Part shown: in pieces, positions 47,528-55,472 of the stretch
Layout: each line of letters opens with the position of its first letter
Position numbering within the stretch: position 1 is the first letter of the stretch
Source of the DNA: Erwinia endophytica
GTDB lineage: Bacteria > Pseudomonadota > Gammaproteobacteria > Enterobacterales > Enterobacteriaceae
NCBI RefSeq assembly: GCF_009295515.1
Contig: NZ_RQVV01000022.1
Span: 1-64,000 of the forward strand
DNA: 64,000 bases
Direction: 5' to 3'
The notes under the pieces: model-generated
Database searches by the model: none
Seen by the model: only the letters and a program-made list of their open reading frames with translations
Told to the model about the DNA's origin: nothing
Position numbers and translations under genes: made by a program

Positions 47528-48357
47528 TACTCATATCCTTCAGCATCAAGATCCGGACTGAAAGCGCGGGTCTGCAGACGCTCGACCACCGTCTCCACCC
47601 GACCATCTTCATACAGTTCCAGCCAACGCCAACCCGGCGCCTCAGAATCAATAGTAAAATTGGTACAGTGTGGTTTGAACTGGACACATGTGGAAGGCGT
47701 GGCCAACAGACGGCGTCCATTCCAGTTCAGATCCAACTCCTGGTGGATATGACCACACAGCAAGGTGGTCACCAATGGATAATGTTGCAACACCGCGTCC
47801 AACATATGCGAATTACGCAGGCTATGCTGGTCAAGCCAGATACAGCCCGACGGCAGAGGGTGATGATGCAGTAACACCAGCGTGTAACGATCTGGCTCAA
47901 TCGCCAGCGTTTTATCCAGCCACTCCAGTTGATAATCGCTTAGCTCGCCATGGGGGACGCCAAAGACCTGGCTATCCAACAGCACAACCTGCCAGCTGTC
48001 GCCCACCAACACGTGCTTGGCGTCAGCAATTTGCGCCTCAGCCAGCGTGTTGAACATGGCCGGCTGAAAGTCATGATTGCCCGGTAGCCAGACACAAGGC
48101 GCGGGCAGACGCGCAATCCCCTCAGCGAAATGCTGATAGGCTTCGGCAGTATGGTCCTGAGCCAAATCGCCGGTGGCGACGATCAAATCATAAGATTGCT
48201 CACTGGCCAGGATGGCCTGCAGCACCGCGTCAAAACTGGCCCAGGTATTCACACCCAGCAACGTTTCGTGTTTACCAGCGAAAAGATGGGAATCGGTTAT
48301 CTGTAAGATCCTGATTCGGCCCCCACTTTCCACTGGAAGTTTTAACAGGCTATCCAA
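47527..48357 (-). CDS. cpdA: 3',5'-cyclic-AMP phosphodiesterase
   Basis: The 276-residue metallophosphoesterase has the class III phosphodiesterase motifs in order: [36 protein letters not shown] and [11 protein letters not shown]. It hydrolyses cAMP to AMP in the cytoplasm and so limits catabolite control. E. coli CpdA has 275 residues. It is in the conserved yqiB-cpdA-yqiA-parE group and its stop overlaps the yqiA start. Confidence 0.95.
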   Translation of the reverse strand: MDSLLKLPVESGGRIRILQITDSHLFAGKHETLLGVNTWASFDAVLQAILASEQSYDLIVATGDLAQDHTAEAYQHFAEGIARLPAPCVWLPGNHDFQPAMFNTLAEAQIADAKHVLVGDSWQVVLLDSQVFGVPHGELSDYQLEWLDKTLAIEPDRYTLVLLHHHPLPSGCIWLDQHSLRNSHMLDAVLQHYPLVTTLLCGHIHQELDLNWNGRRLLATPSTCVQFKPHCTNFTIDSEAPGWRWLELYEDGRVETVVERLQTRAFSPDLDAEGYE

Positions 48358-48404
48358 TCACAATCCTTAGGGTTAACACCATCGCAGAAGGTATCGTCAC
48401 TGAC

Positions 48405-48830
48405 TCAACAAACCAGAGCAGCCACCGCGCCATGCGCTAAACAATAACGCAACCAGTCAGCGAGAAACTGATTTATCTGATGCTTTTCATCACGCTGATG
48501 CAGTTTTTTATTCGGATAATCATAGCGTGCTTTAAAACGATAGATCTGCTGAGTGGAACACACTTCCGCCACCATCGCATCGTGGTAGAGCCGAACAGAC
48601 ATCGCTGGCAGGCTCCAGTAACTCACCACCGGAGCAATTTGTTTAATCTCCACCAGCGTAGTGTAGCGCGTCGATTCCTGGATGGTCACCGTATAGCGGG
48701 CACCATTAACCTGATATGTCACTGACTCACCCGCCTGGTCCTCTTTCGGCAACAGGCGACGTAACTGCGCGAAATTCGTTTCACACAAACGCATCATTTC
48801 AGGGAAATCAGGTACGTAGCGCTTAATCAT
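48405..48830 (-). CDS. yqiB: YqiB family protein
   Basis: The 141-residue protein matches E. coli YqiB (140) nearly throughout: [20 protein letters not shown] at the start and the very conserved end with [20 protein letters not shown] then [17 protein letters not shown]. It belongs to the DUF1249 family, without known activity. The start at 48830 overlaps the nudF stop by one base (TAATG); an upstream in-frame ATG four codons earlier would not align with the family. Part of the nudF-yqiB-cpdA-yqiA-parE unit. Confidence 0.93.
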   Translation of the reverse strand: MIKRYVPDFPEMMRLCETNFAQLRRLLPKEDQAGESVTYQVNGARYTVTIQESTRYTTLVEIKQIAPVVSYWSLPAMSVRLYHDAMVAEVCSTQQIYRFKARYDYPNKKLHQRDEKHQINQFLADWLRYCLAHGAVAALVC

Positions 48831-49462
48831 TAGAGTTTCCACTCGTCTCGAAGTTTTTTATGGTGTAACTCCAGCCATTGTAAAGCGATGACCGAGGCCG
48901 CGTTATCTATTTTTCCTTCTTCCACCCACTGATAAGCCTGCTGGCGGCTGACCACATGGACAAGAATATCCTCATTCTCTTCCTCCAGACCATGGTTTCC
49001 CTGCGCCACACTGGCATCCACTTCTCCCACCAATATCGCCAGCCGTTCGCTGGTACCGCCCGGACTGGCCAGATAGCTTAGCACTGGCTTGACACGACGC
49101 GGGGTTAAGCCCGCTTCTTCGACGGCTTCGCGGCGGACCACATCTTCCGGTGTTTCTCCGGGCTCAATGATCCCTGCGACTAATTCTAACAGCCATGGCG
49201 TCGCGCTGCTGTCAAAAGCGGGGATACGGATTTGTTCAATCAACACCACTTCGTCCCGTATTGGGTCATAGGGTAGCAGCACGGCGGCATGACCGCGCTC
49301 AAAGACGTCTCTTTGTACTTCATCACTCATTCCACCGTTAAACAAGCGATGGCGAAAATGGTAACGAGTGAGTGAAAAAAAACCACTATAAAGCGTCTCT
49401 CGTGCAATAATTTCTACATCGTTTTTGGTGAAAGTCACTGGATATTTATGACTGGTATCCAT
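48830..49462 (-). CDS. nudF: ADP-ribose pyrophosphatase
   Basis: The 210-residue Nudix hydrolase splits ADP-ribose into AMP and ribose 5-phosphate. The Nudix box is complete: [20 protein letters not shown] followed by AGL, as are the preceding [20 protein letters not shown] and LELVAG. The E. coli protein has 209 residues. It heads the leftward unit and is divergent from tolC, the usual arrangement. Confidence 0.95.
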   Translation of the reverse strand: MDTSHKYPVTFTKNDVEIIARETLYSGFFSLTRYHFRHRLFNGGMSDEVQRDVFERGHAAVLLPYDPIRDEVVLIEQIRIPAFDSSATPWLLELVAGIIEPGETPEDVVRREAVEEAGLTPRRVKPVLSYLASPGGTSERLAILVGEVDASVAQGNHGLEEENEDILVHVVSRQQAYQWVEEGKIDNAASVIALQWLELHHKKLRDEWKL

Positions 49463-49563
49463 CCGGTTCCTCCGTATGCTGGTTATGGCAAAACAAGAAA
49501 AAACATTCCCGATTTTGCTAAGAGTGTAGTTCTTGATGAATTATTTGAGTAAATTGTGGCAAC

Positions 49564-49582
49564 ATGGCACTTTCAGCCAACT
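49564..49582 (+). promoter_or_regulatory. mar/sox/rob box upstream of tolC
   Basis: ATGGCACTTTCAGCCAACT fits the 19-bp consensus AYNGCACNNWNNRYYAAAY at every defined position except one (A to C near the end). It lies 93 bases before the tolC start. E. coli tolC is activated by MarA, SoxS and Rob through such a box. Confidence 0.7.
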
Positions 49583-49674
49583 TACTGCTTTAGTTTACTC
49601 TGCTAAAATCGGCGATAATTTTTGTCTTACGTCAGCGCTACCATAGCAATTTTGCGGCACAACAAGGAATGCAA

Positions 49675-51147
49675 ATGAAGAAACTGCTCCCGTTACTTAT
49701 TGGCCTAAGCCTGGGTGGCTTCAGCGTCGCCAGCCAGGCGGAAAACTTACTGCAAATCTATCAGCAGGCACGGCTGTCTAACCCTGATCTTCGCAGTTCT
49801 GCTGCTGATCGCGATGCAGCATTCGAGAAAATCAATGAAGCCCGCAGTTCACTGTTGCCACAGTTAGGTTTGGGGGCGGATTATACCTACAGCAGTGGTT
49901 ACCGCGACAATAGCGGTCTGCACTCCAACACCACCAGTGGTTCCCTGCAACTGACACAGACCATTTTTGATATGTCGAAATGGCGTTCGCTGACCTTGCA
50001 GGAAAAAACGGCGGGTATTCAGGATGTGACCTATCAGACGGCCCAACAGAAGCTGATCCTTGACACCGCCACGGCCTATTTTAACGTGTTAAACGCTATT
50101 GATACGCTGTCTTACATTGAGGCCCAAAAACAGTCGATCTACCGTCAATTAGATCAAACCACCCAACGGTTTAACGTGGGTCTGGTCGCTATCACCGACG
50201 TGCAGAACGCCCGGGCACAATACGACAGTGTGCTGGCAAATGAAGTGACCGCGCGTAACGATCTGGACAACAATTTGGAAACGTTGCGTCAGGTCACCGG
50301 CAACTACTACACCAACCTGGCTTCGCTGAATATCGATCGCTTCCAGACTGAAAAACCACAGCCGGTTAATGCGCTGATGAAAGAAGCAGAGAGCCGTAAC
50401 CTGAGCCTGTTATCAGCCCGTCTGAATCAGGATCTGGCACGCGAACAGATTCGTTCAGCGGAAACCGGTCACATGCCAACGCTGGACCTGACCGCATCGA
50501 CGGGTCTGTCCAACAGCAATTACGGTGGTCGCCGCGCGAACCAAAGCTCTTCCACGACTGACAACATTTCCGGCACCAACCAGGTGGGTCTGAGCCTCTC
50601 GATGCCGTTGTACAGTGGCGGCGCCGTGAACTCACAGGTGAAACAGGCGCAGTATGCTTACGTTGCCGCCAGTGAGCAGTTAGAAAGTGCACACCGTACG
50701 GCTATCCAGACCGTGCGTTCTTCTTTCAACAACGTGAATGCGTCAATCAGCAGCATCAACGCTTATAAACAGGCCGTGGTTTCCGCGCAAAGCTCCCTTG
50801 ATGCGATGGAAGCGGGTTATCAGGTTGGTACCCGTACTATCGTTGATGTGCTGGATGCCACCACCACGCTGTACAACGCTAAACAACAGCTTTCCAATGC
50901 GCGTTACAGCTACATGATCAATGAACTGAACATCAAGTCCGCATTAGGTACGCTGAATGAGCAGGATCTACAAGCGTTGAATGCCCGTCTGGGTAAAGAT
51001 ATCCCGACCTCGCCAGACAGCGTCGCGCCAGAAAACCCACAGCAGGATGCCATGGCGGATAATGCCCGGTTGGTTTCCTCCTCCGCTAAAGTGGGTACGG
51101 CGACACAGAGCGTATCCGGTAATACACGTAATCCGTTCAGGCATTAA
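49675..51147 (+). CDS. tolC: Outer-membrane efflux channel TolC
   Basis: The 490-residue protein has a signal peptide MKKLLPLLIGLSLGGFSVAS (cut after QA, about residue 22) and the TolC double repeat of coiled-coil and beta-barrel segments (ENLLQIYQQARLSNPDLRSS; FNVGLVAITDVQNARAQYDS and its second copy YQVGTRTIVDVLDATTTLYN). The trimer is the exit duct for drug pumps and type I secretion. The ATG at 49675 follows AAGGAA at good spacing and aligns with the E. coli start; one two codons earlier is less likely. A strong terminator follows. It could also serve the export cluster downstream. Confidence 0.97.
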   Translation: MKKLLPLLIGLSLGGFSVASQAENLLQIYQQARLSNPDLRSSAADRDAAFEKINEARSSLLPQLGLGADYTYSSGYRDNSGLHSNTTSGSLQLTQTIFDMSKWRSLTLQEKTAGIQDVTYQTAQQKLILDTATAYFNVLNAIDTLSYIEAQKQSIYRQLDQTTQRFNVGLVAITDVQNARAQYDSVLANEVTARNDLDNNLETLRQVTGNYYTNLASLNIDRFQTEKPQPVNALMKEAESRNLSLLSARLNQDLAREQIRSAETGHMPTLDLTASTGLSNSNYGGRRANQSSSTTDNISGTNQVGLSLSMPLYSGGAVNSQVKQAQYAYVAASEQLESAHRTAIQTVRSSFNNVNASISSINAYKQAVVSAQSSLDAMEAGYQVGTRTIVDVLDATTTLYNAKQQLSNARYSYMINELNIKSALGTLNEQDLQALNARLGKDIPTSPDSVAPENPQQDAMADNARLVSSSAKVGTATQSVSGNTRNPFRH

Positions 51148-51160
51148 TTTTTTTTCCTCA

Positions 51161-51200
51161 CCATCACCTGATGTCTGTATCGACATCAGGTGATGGTTTT
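51161..51200 (+). terminator. Terminator of tolC
   Basis: A perfect 15-bp stem (51161... 51175 with 51182-51196) with a short loop is followed by TTTT. It isolates tolC from the biosynthetic cluster that begins about 210 bases later. Confidence 0.88.
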
Positions 51201-51412
51201 CACTTTATTCACTCAGATCCCGCCATTTTTTATCACCTGTTCCTGTCCCTGTCTCTGCCGCAGATATATTGCCTGTACGAACGCAATCGTTTTTATCCTG
51301 CTACTTGAATAAATTAGGGTCTCATTTAATTTTTTTAAAATTTTTACTATTCCTCTCTTTCAGCAGAAAGTGTTTAAATGCGTTCAAACCGACCAACAAT
51401 AAAAAATCGCTC

Positions 51413-52060
51413 ATGGGGAAAGTTTTAATCATTGAACCCTGCTCTTATGCTCGCATTGGGCTTTCGTCAATGTTGGGAAATAAAGAAATAAAGTATGATG
51501 CATTAAATGAATGTTTCTTTTCATCTTGTCAACCTTGTGAAAGAAACATTAAAAAACTTTTCACCTACATCAAGAATGAAAAATTTTCTCTCGTCATCGT
51601 TGGAAATATTAACGCTATCTATGGACTACAGGCTTCAACGGCTTTCATTTGTCGATTTCATCAGGAATTCGGAGAGAAGAAAAAAATTGCTTTATTCAGT
51701 CACGCGATTAGATTGCAGATACTAATGGGAATTTTTGGTATTAATGTGGAAACTATTGATATATCCAGTTCAGTCAACAGCATAATCACTCAGATTTTTG
51801 ACATTATGAACAGTCCAGAAAGAGGCTATATTAGTACCGCTTCACCGTCGCCGCTTTCAAAAAAACAACGGGAAGTCATGTGCTATTTTTTTCAGAATAT
51901 CACTATGGTGAAAATGGCTAAAATACAGGGTGAAAATGCTAAAACACTTTGTGTGCACAAAAGAAGAGCATTACGTAAACTGGGTATTACCCACCCAGCC
52001 CAGTTGCTGAGCATCAGTCGTGAACGACAATTAGAACTCATTAGCAAAGGAAATGCATAG
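51413..52060 (+). CDS. LuxR/RcsB-like response-regulator-type transcription factor
   Basis: The 215-residue protein has an N-terminal receiver-like region (MGKVLIIEPCSYARIGLSSM) that lacks the usual acidic pocket and phosphorylated Asp, and a C-terminal LuxR helix-turn-helix (about 150-205; SPLSKKQREVMCYFFQNITM, then TLCVHKRRALRKLGI). This is the style of BglJ, RcsA and FimW-like regulators, which often partner RcsB or act without phosphorylation. The gene is AT-rich compared with its neighbours. The ATG at 51413 starts exactly at the domain; a TTG-led extension upstream is improbable. Its stop overlaps the first biosynthetic gene, so it is likely the cluster's own regulator. Confidence 0.75.
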   Translation: MGKVLIIEPCSYARIGLSSMLGNKEIKYDALNECFFSSCQPCERNIKKLFTYIKNEKFSLVIVGNINAIYGLQASTAFICRFHQEFGEKKKIALFSHAIRLQILMGIFGINVETIDISSSVNSIITQIFDIMNSPERGYISTASPSPLSKKQREVMCYFFQNITMVKMAKIQGENAKTLCVHKRRALRKLGITHPAQLLSISRERQLELISKGNA

Positions 52061-52433
52061 CGTAATGAAACTCGGTGTGGATATTATCGAGATTGACAGG
52101 ATCCGACGTGCGCTTGAGAACAGTGGTGACGCCTTTTCTGAACGCGTATTAACATTATCGGAACGAGCCACCCTTAACCCGGTGCAGGAAAATACCGCAC
52201 GCTTCGCAGGTATCTGGGCCGCCAAAGAGGCCGCAGTAAAAGCACTGGGAAGTGGGTTTCGCCATGGTATCGCATTTCATGACATTGAGATCCGCCATGA
52301 TGAATCAGGATGCCCTTTCTACCATTTCAGCGGCGCATTTTCACGACTGGCGATGGAACTGAACATCCAGTCCGCAACACTCAGTATTTCCCACTGCGCC
52401 GCCTATGCGGTAGCGGTGGCTGCGTTAATTTAA
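52053..52433 (+). CDS. AcpS-type 4'-phosphopantetheinyl transferase
   Basis: The 126-residue protein is of the short holo-ACP synthase class: KLGVDIIEIDRIRRAL with the Mg-binding Asp, FAGIWAAKEAAVKALGSGFR with the second metal/catalytic Glu and Lys, and SISHCAAYAVAVAAL at the end. It attaches the phosphopantetheine arm to acyl carrier proteins. The housekeeping acpS lies elsewhere in Enterobacterales, so this one probably serves the cluster's own carrier protein. An ATG at 52053 overlaps the regulator stop; an ATG at 52065 would also fit the family's usual start. Confidence 0.83.
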   Translation: MHSVMKLGVDIIEIDRIRRALENSGDAFSERVLTLSERATLNPVQENTARFAGIWAAKEAAVKALGSGFRHGIAFHDIEIRHDESGCPFYHFSGAFSRLAMELNIQSATLSISHCAAYAVAVAALI

Positions 52434-52448
52434 GCAAGGGAGAAATCA

Positions 52449-53204
52449 ATGGTTACCTATACCGATTTGGCAGGGAAAAACGTGCTCATTACGGGCGCCA
52501 GTGGCGATATTGGGCTTGCCCTCTGCCGCCAGTATCTGCGCCAGCAATGTCAGGTGTGGGCGGTGGGTAAAAACAATGTTGAGCCGTTGGAAAAAATGCA
52601 GCAATCCGATGTCAACGGTAGCAATCTGCATGTTCTTCGCTGTGATATCACCCAGCGAGAAGAAGTCAATCAGCTGGCTGAAGTTCTTGCAGGCCAGATC
52701 AAAGAACTGCATATATTGATCAATAATGCCGGACTCTGTCGCGATACCTTGTTTTCAGAAATGAACTGGGAAATGTTTGACGAGGTGATTAAGACCAATC
52801 TTTATGGCACCTTCAACGTCTCCAAAGCACTATTCCGTCTGCTCAGTTTTGCCGACCATGCCGCCATTGTGAATATTTCCTCTATTGCGGGCCTGACCTC
52901 CAGTTTCGGTCAAACTAATTACAGTGCGGCGAAAGCCGGGGTTATTGGTTTTACACGTACCCTGGCAGCTGAATATGCCGCACGCGGCATTCGTGTGAAC
53001 GCTATCGCTCCCGGCGTTATTGAGTCGCGCATGGTAAAAAAAGTTCCTCGCCAGATTATTCGCGCCATTATGTCTGCTATTCCGCTCCGTCGTCAGGGGA
53101 ATGTCGACGAAGTCGCCAGCGTCGCGCTGTTTTTAAGTTCTGCCGCCGCCAGTTACGTTGTCGGTCAAACCCTGATCGTCGACGGCGGACTGATTATGCG
53201 TTAA
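52449..53204 (+). CDS. 3-ketoacyl-ACP reductase (FabG-like SDR)
   Basis: The 251-residue short-chain dehydrogenase has the NADPH motif TGASGDIG (residues 15-22), NNAG near 92, and the catalytic Ser145, Tyr158 and Lys162 in ISSIAGLTSSFGQTNYSAAK. The ends VDGGLIM and the substrate loop are typical of FabG. It would reduce the 3-keto group after each chain-extension step. It starts 15 bases after the phosphopantetheinyl transferase, with AAGGGAG as ribosome site. Comparable to CylG of the group B Streptococcus cyl operon by role. Confidence 0.87.
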   Translation: MVTYTDLAGKNVLITGASGDIGLALCRQYLRQQCQVWAVGKNNVEPLEKMQQSDVNGSNLHVLRCDITQREEVNQLAEVLAGQIKELHILINNAGLCRDTLFSEMNWEMFDEVIKTNLYGTFNVSKALFRLLSFADHAAIVNISSIAGLTSSFGQTNYSAAKAGVIGFTRTLAAEYAARGIRVNAIAPGVIESRMVKKVPRQIIRAIMSAIPLRRQGNVDEVASVALFLSSAAASYVVGQTLIVDGGLIMR

Positions 53205-53810
53205 ATGAAAGGATGCACCACATTGAAAATGACCAAAAGTCTTGTTCCCCCATCATTACTTTTAAAAATGGGCGCATGGCGTTCACCTATGTTTATGGTT
53301 GATCGCATCGTCGATTTTTCACCCGGTGAACAGGGAAGTATTACAGTAATTAAGCATGTTGCGTTTAATGATCCCTATATCCCGGGTCACTTTCCGGACA
53401 ATCCCGTTATGCCAGGGGTGATGATCGCGGAAATATTTGGCCAGGCCAGCGAGTATTTAAGCCTGCTGAATGATTATTGCCATGCGCATGAAAAAGCAAC
53501 AGGAATGACTATAAAAAAATTTGATGATATTTCCCGCTCACTACAAACGCCAGAAGGCAGCGAACGTGTTCTGGCGGAGCGTTATCGCATCGTGGGTTTT
53601 CTTGCCGCTCAGGATTTGAAATTTAAACATGTCGTCGTTCCTGGCGACACGATCGAAGTGACCAGTCAGTTAGATATGGCGGACAGCAATGGCTTTTATC
53701 ATTACAACGTCAATGCCCGTGTGGGACGGCATGTCGCCAGTCAGGGAAAAATTATTAACTTCCGTGTTGAGCGTTCTCGTGCGGAAAATCGTGGTGCAAT
53801 GATTAATTAG
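53205..53810 (+). CDS. 3-hydroxyacyl-ACP dehydratase (FabZ/FabA hot-dog family)
   Basis: The 201-residue protein has the hot-dog active site YIPGHFPDNPVMPGVMIAEI, with His62 and Glu76 in the expected positions. It would remove water from 3-hydroxyacyl-ACP to leave a double bond; without later reduction, repeated rounds give a polyene. It is longer than FabZ (about 150) with an extra segment at 90-125. Starts: ATG 53205 directly at the FabG stop (TAAATG), TTG 53223 or ATG 53229; AAAGGA upstream would suit the latter two. Comparable to CylZ by role. Confidence 0.83.
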   Translation: MKGCTTLKMTKSLVPPSLLLKMGAWRSPMFMVDRIVDFSPGEQGSITVIKHVAFNDPYIPGHFPDNPVMPGVMIAEIFGQASEYLSLLNDYCHAHEKATGMTIKKFDDISRSLQTPEGSERVLAERYRIVGFLAAQDLKFKHVVVPGDTIEVTSQLDMADSNGFYHYNVNARVGRHVASQGKIINFRVERSRAENRGAMIN

Positions 53811-53831
53811 TATCAATGGGAACTTAACATA

Positions 53832-54176
53832 ATGGGAAGCAGCACGTTACACACAGCTATTGAAGAACGAAAAGCGATGTTACTGGAAGTCAAAACCGGA
53901 TTAATTGAGCGCCTGAATCTTTATCAGACACCCGAACAGATTGATGACGATACTCCCCTGTTTGGCAGCGGTTTAAAACTGGACTCGGTTGACGCTACCG
54001 AGTTGCTGGTCTTGCTGGACAAAAATTTTGGGATCCGCGTTAACGAAGGAGACGATCCTTCTTACATGCGCAGTGTGAATACACTGGTGTCATTCATTAT
54101 TGATAAAAAAGCACAGAATGCCCTGTCTGGCGAGCCCCTGGCGCCGCAGGGCTCCTCTGCCACAGGAGACCATTGA
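53832..54176 (+). CDS. Dedicated acyl carrier protein
   Basis: The 114-residue protein contains an ACP domain with the phosphopantetheine serine at Ser52 in FGSGLKLDSVDATELLVLLD, preceded by a DDDTPLF loop. It is longer than AcpP (78 residues) at both ends, with a proline- and glycine-rich tail after residue 95. The NFGIRV and SYMRSVNTLVSFI segments are typical of helix III of specialised ACPs in type II systems. The arm would be added by the AcpS-type enzyme at 52053. The next gene starts one base after its stop. Confidence 0.85.
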   Translation: MGSSTLHTAIEERKAMLLEVKTGLIERLNLYQTPEQIDDDTPLFGSGLKLDSVDATELLVLLDKNFGIRVNEGDDPSYMRSVNTLVSFIIDKKAQNALSGEPLAPQGSSATGDH

Positions 54177-54177
54177 T

Positions 54178-55404
54178 ATGAACCATCTCACTGAGTTGCA
54201 TCATCAAAATGGCGTCCGGATGACTGAGCGTAATGGTAAAACCGTGCCAGCCCGTTACAACTCGCCGGAACAGGAACACCTGGCGGTTCGTCGTCACATC
54301 CTCCTCAGCGATTATTCGCACTTTGGTCAGGCCAAAATCAGTGGCGAAAGCGCATGGGAGCTCCTTAACGTGCTGGTCAGCGGCGACGTCTCTTCCATCC
54401 GTGATGAACAGGCGATGTATACCCTGATGCTGGACGATGATGGAAAAATTATTACTGACCTCTATATCCTTTGCGATGAAGAACATTATCTGCTGATTTC
54501 TGAATGGCTGTCCGGCGATGAACTGTGTGAAAAGATGCAGGCAGTGCTGATCTCGCGAGGAGATGAATTCGACGAGATTGACGAGATCGTGGCGCTTGAT
54601 GATCACGGGATACTGCATATCGAAGGCCCCTATAGCTGGGAACTCCTGGTAGAGCGCTATGGTATTGACGTGGCGGGTCTGCCTTTCCAGGAACACATGC
54701 ACGTCGCCGACGAACTGACCTTGCTGCGCTCCGGTAAACATGGCGAATACTCCTACAAACTCATGGGGGAGTATGCCGAACTGGCAGAGGCCTGGCCCCA
54801 GTTGGTCGAGGCGGGTGAAAAATTCGATATGCGCTGTGGCGGTCTCGACTACCAACAGCAGGTTCGTCTGGAAAACCCCTGCTGGCAACCAGAGACCTTG
54901 TCCCACCTGAGCCGTTGCCCGATAGAACTCCAACTGCAATGGATGGTCCGTTATGACAAAGACGACTTCATCGGGCTGAGCGCCCTGAAAGCGCGCCTTG
55001 AAGCCGGGCCGGATAACCGGGTGATTGGGATGAGCATCGAAGGACAACCCGAGTGGTTCCCACAGCGCGGAGAGCAGGTCTGGCTGGACGGCGAGGTGGT
55101 CGGGCAGGTGATTGAATGTGGCTACAGCGCGGATCTTGATAAGACCATCGGTCGCCTGTTTCTGGACACCCGTTTCGCATGGGCGGATCTGCCTGGATTC
55201 AGCGTCCGTTCGTCCGGTGGGCAGGAAATCATGTTGAAAACCGCCGCCGTACCGTTTGCCCGTAACTACAGCTTCCTGGTCAATCCCACTGAGCACAGCT
55301 ACATCGATACCAGTCGTCCGCGTGATCTACTCCAGCAGCTTGAGTGGCAGAAAGCCCGTGAAGAAGAAGAACGGGCCGCCGCCGCCGCAACAAGCAACGA
55401 GTAA
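54178..55404 (+). CDS. GcvT-like (aminomethyltransferase-fold) folate-binding protein
   Basis: The 408-residue protein has the GcvT/YgfZ folate-binding fold: RRHILLSDYSHFGQAKISGE, then a LVSGDVSSIRDEQAMYTLML segment in the first domain, DFIGLSALKARLE and a second barrel domain with GQVIECGYSADLDKTIGRLF. GcvT transfers a methylene group from aminomethyl-lipoate to tetrahydrofolate; here no glycine-cleavage partners are present. A GcvT-like protein (CylF) is also part of the group B Streptococcus granadaene operon, next to ketosynthase and ACP genes. Its role there is not settled. The ATG at 54178 follows AGGAGA and the ACP stop by one base. C-terminal residues are rich in Glu and Ala. Confidence 0.78.
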   Translation: MNHLTELHHQNGVRMTERNGKTVPARYNSPEQEHLAVRRHILLSDYSHFGQAKISGESAWELLNVLVSGDVSSIRDEQAMYTLMLDDDGKIITDLYILCDEEHYLLISEWLSGDELCEKMQAVLISRGDEFDEIDEIVALDDHGILHIEGPYSWELLVERYGIDVAGLPFQEHMHVADELTLLRSGKHGEYSYKLMGEYAELAEAWPQLVEAGEKFDMRCGGLDYQQQVRLENPCWQPETLSHLSRCPIELQLQWMVRYDKDDFIGLSALKARLEAGPDNRVIGMSIEGQPEWFPQRGEQVWLDGEVVGQVIECGYSADLDKTIGRLFLDTRFAWADLPGFSVRSSGGQEIMLKTAAVPFARNYSFLVNPTEHSYIDTSRPRDLLQQLEWQKAREEEERAAAAATSNE

Positions 55405-55472
55405 AAAAGTATGGCAGGCGGGCACCGTTCAGCCTGCCAGCTAAAGGATTGAGTGCCAGGGAAGAGAATATC

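Noticed and set aside
54097..55296. 399-codon antisense frame across the GcvT-like gene
   Set aside because: The sense strand has clear GcvT-fold motifs, ribosome site and operon spacing; the antisense frame is a by-product of codon bias.
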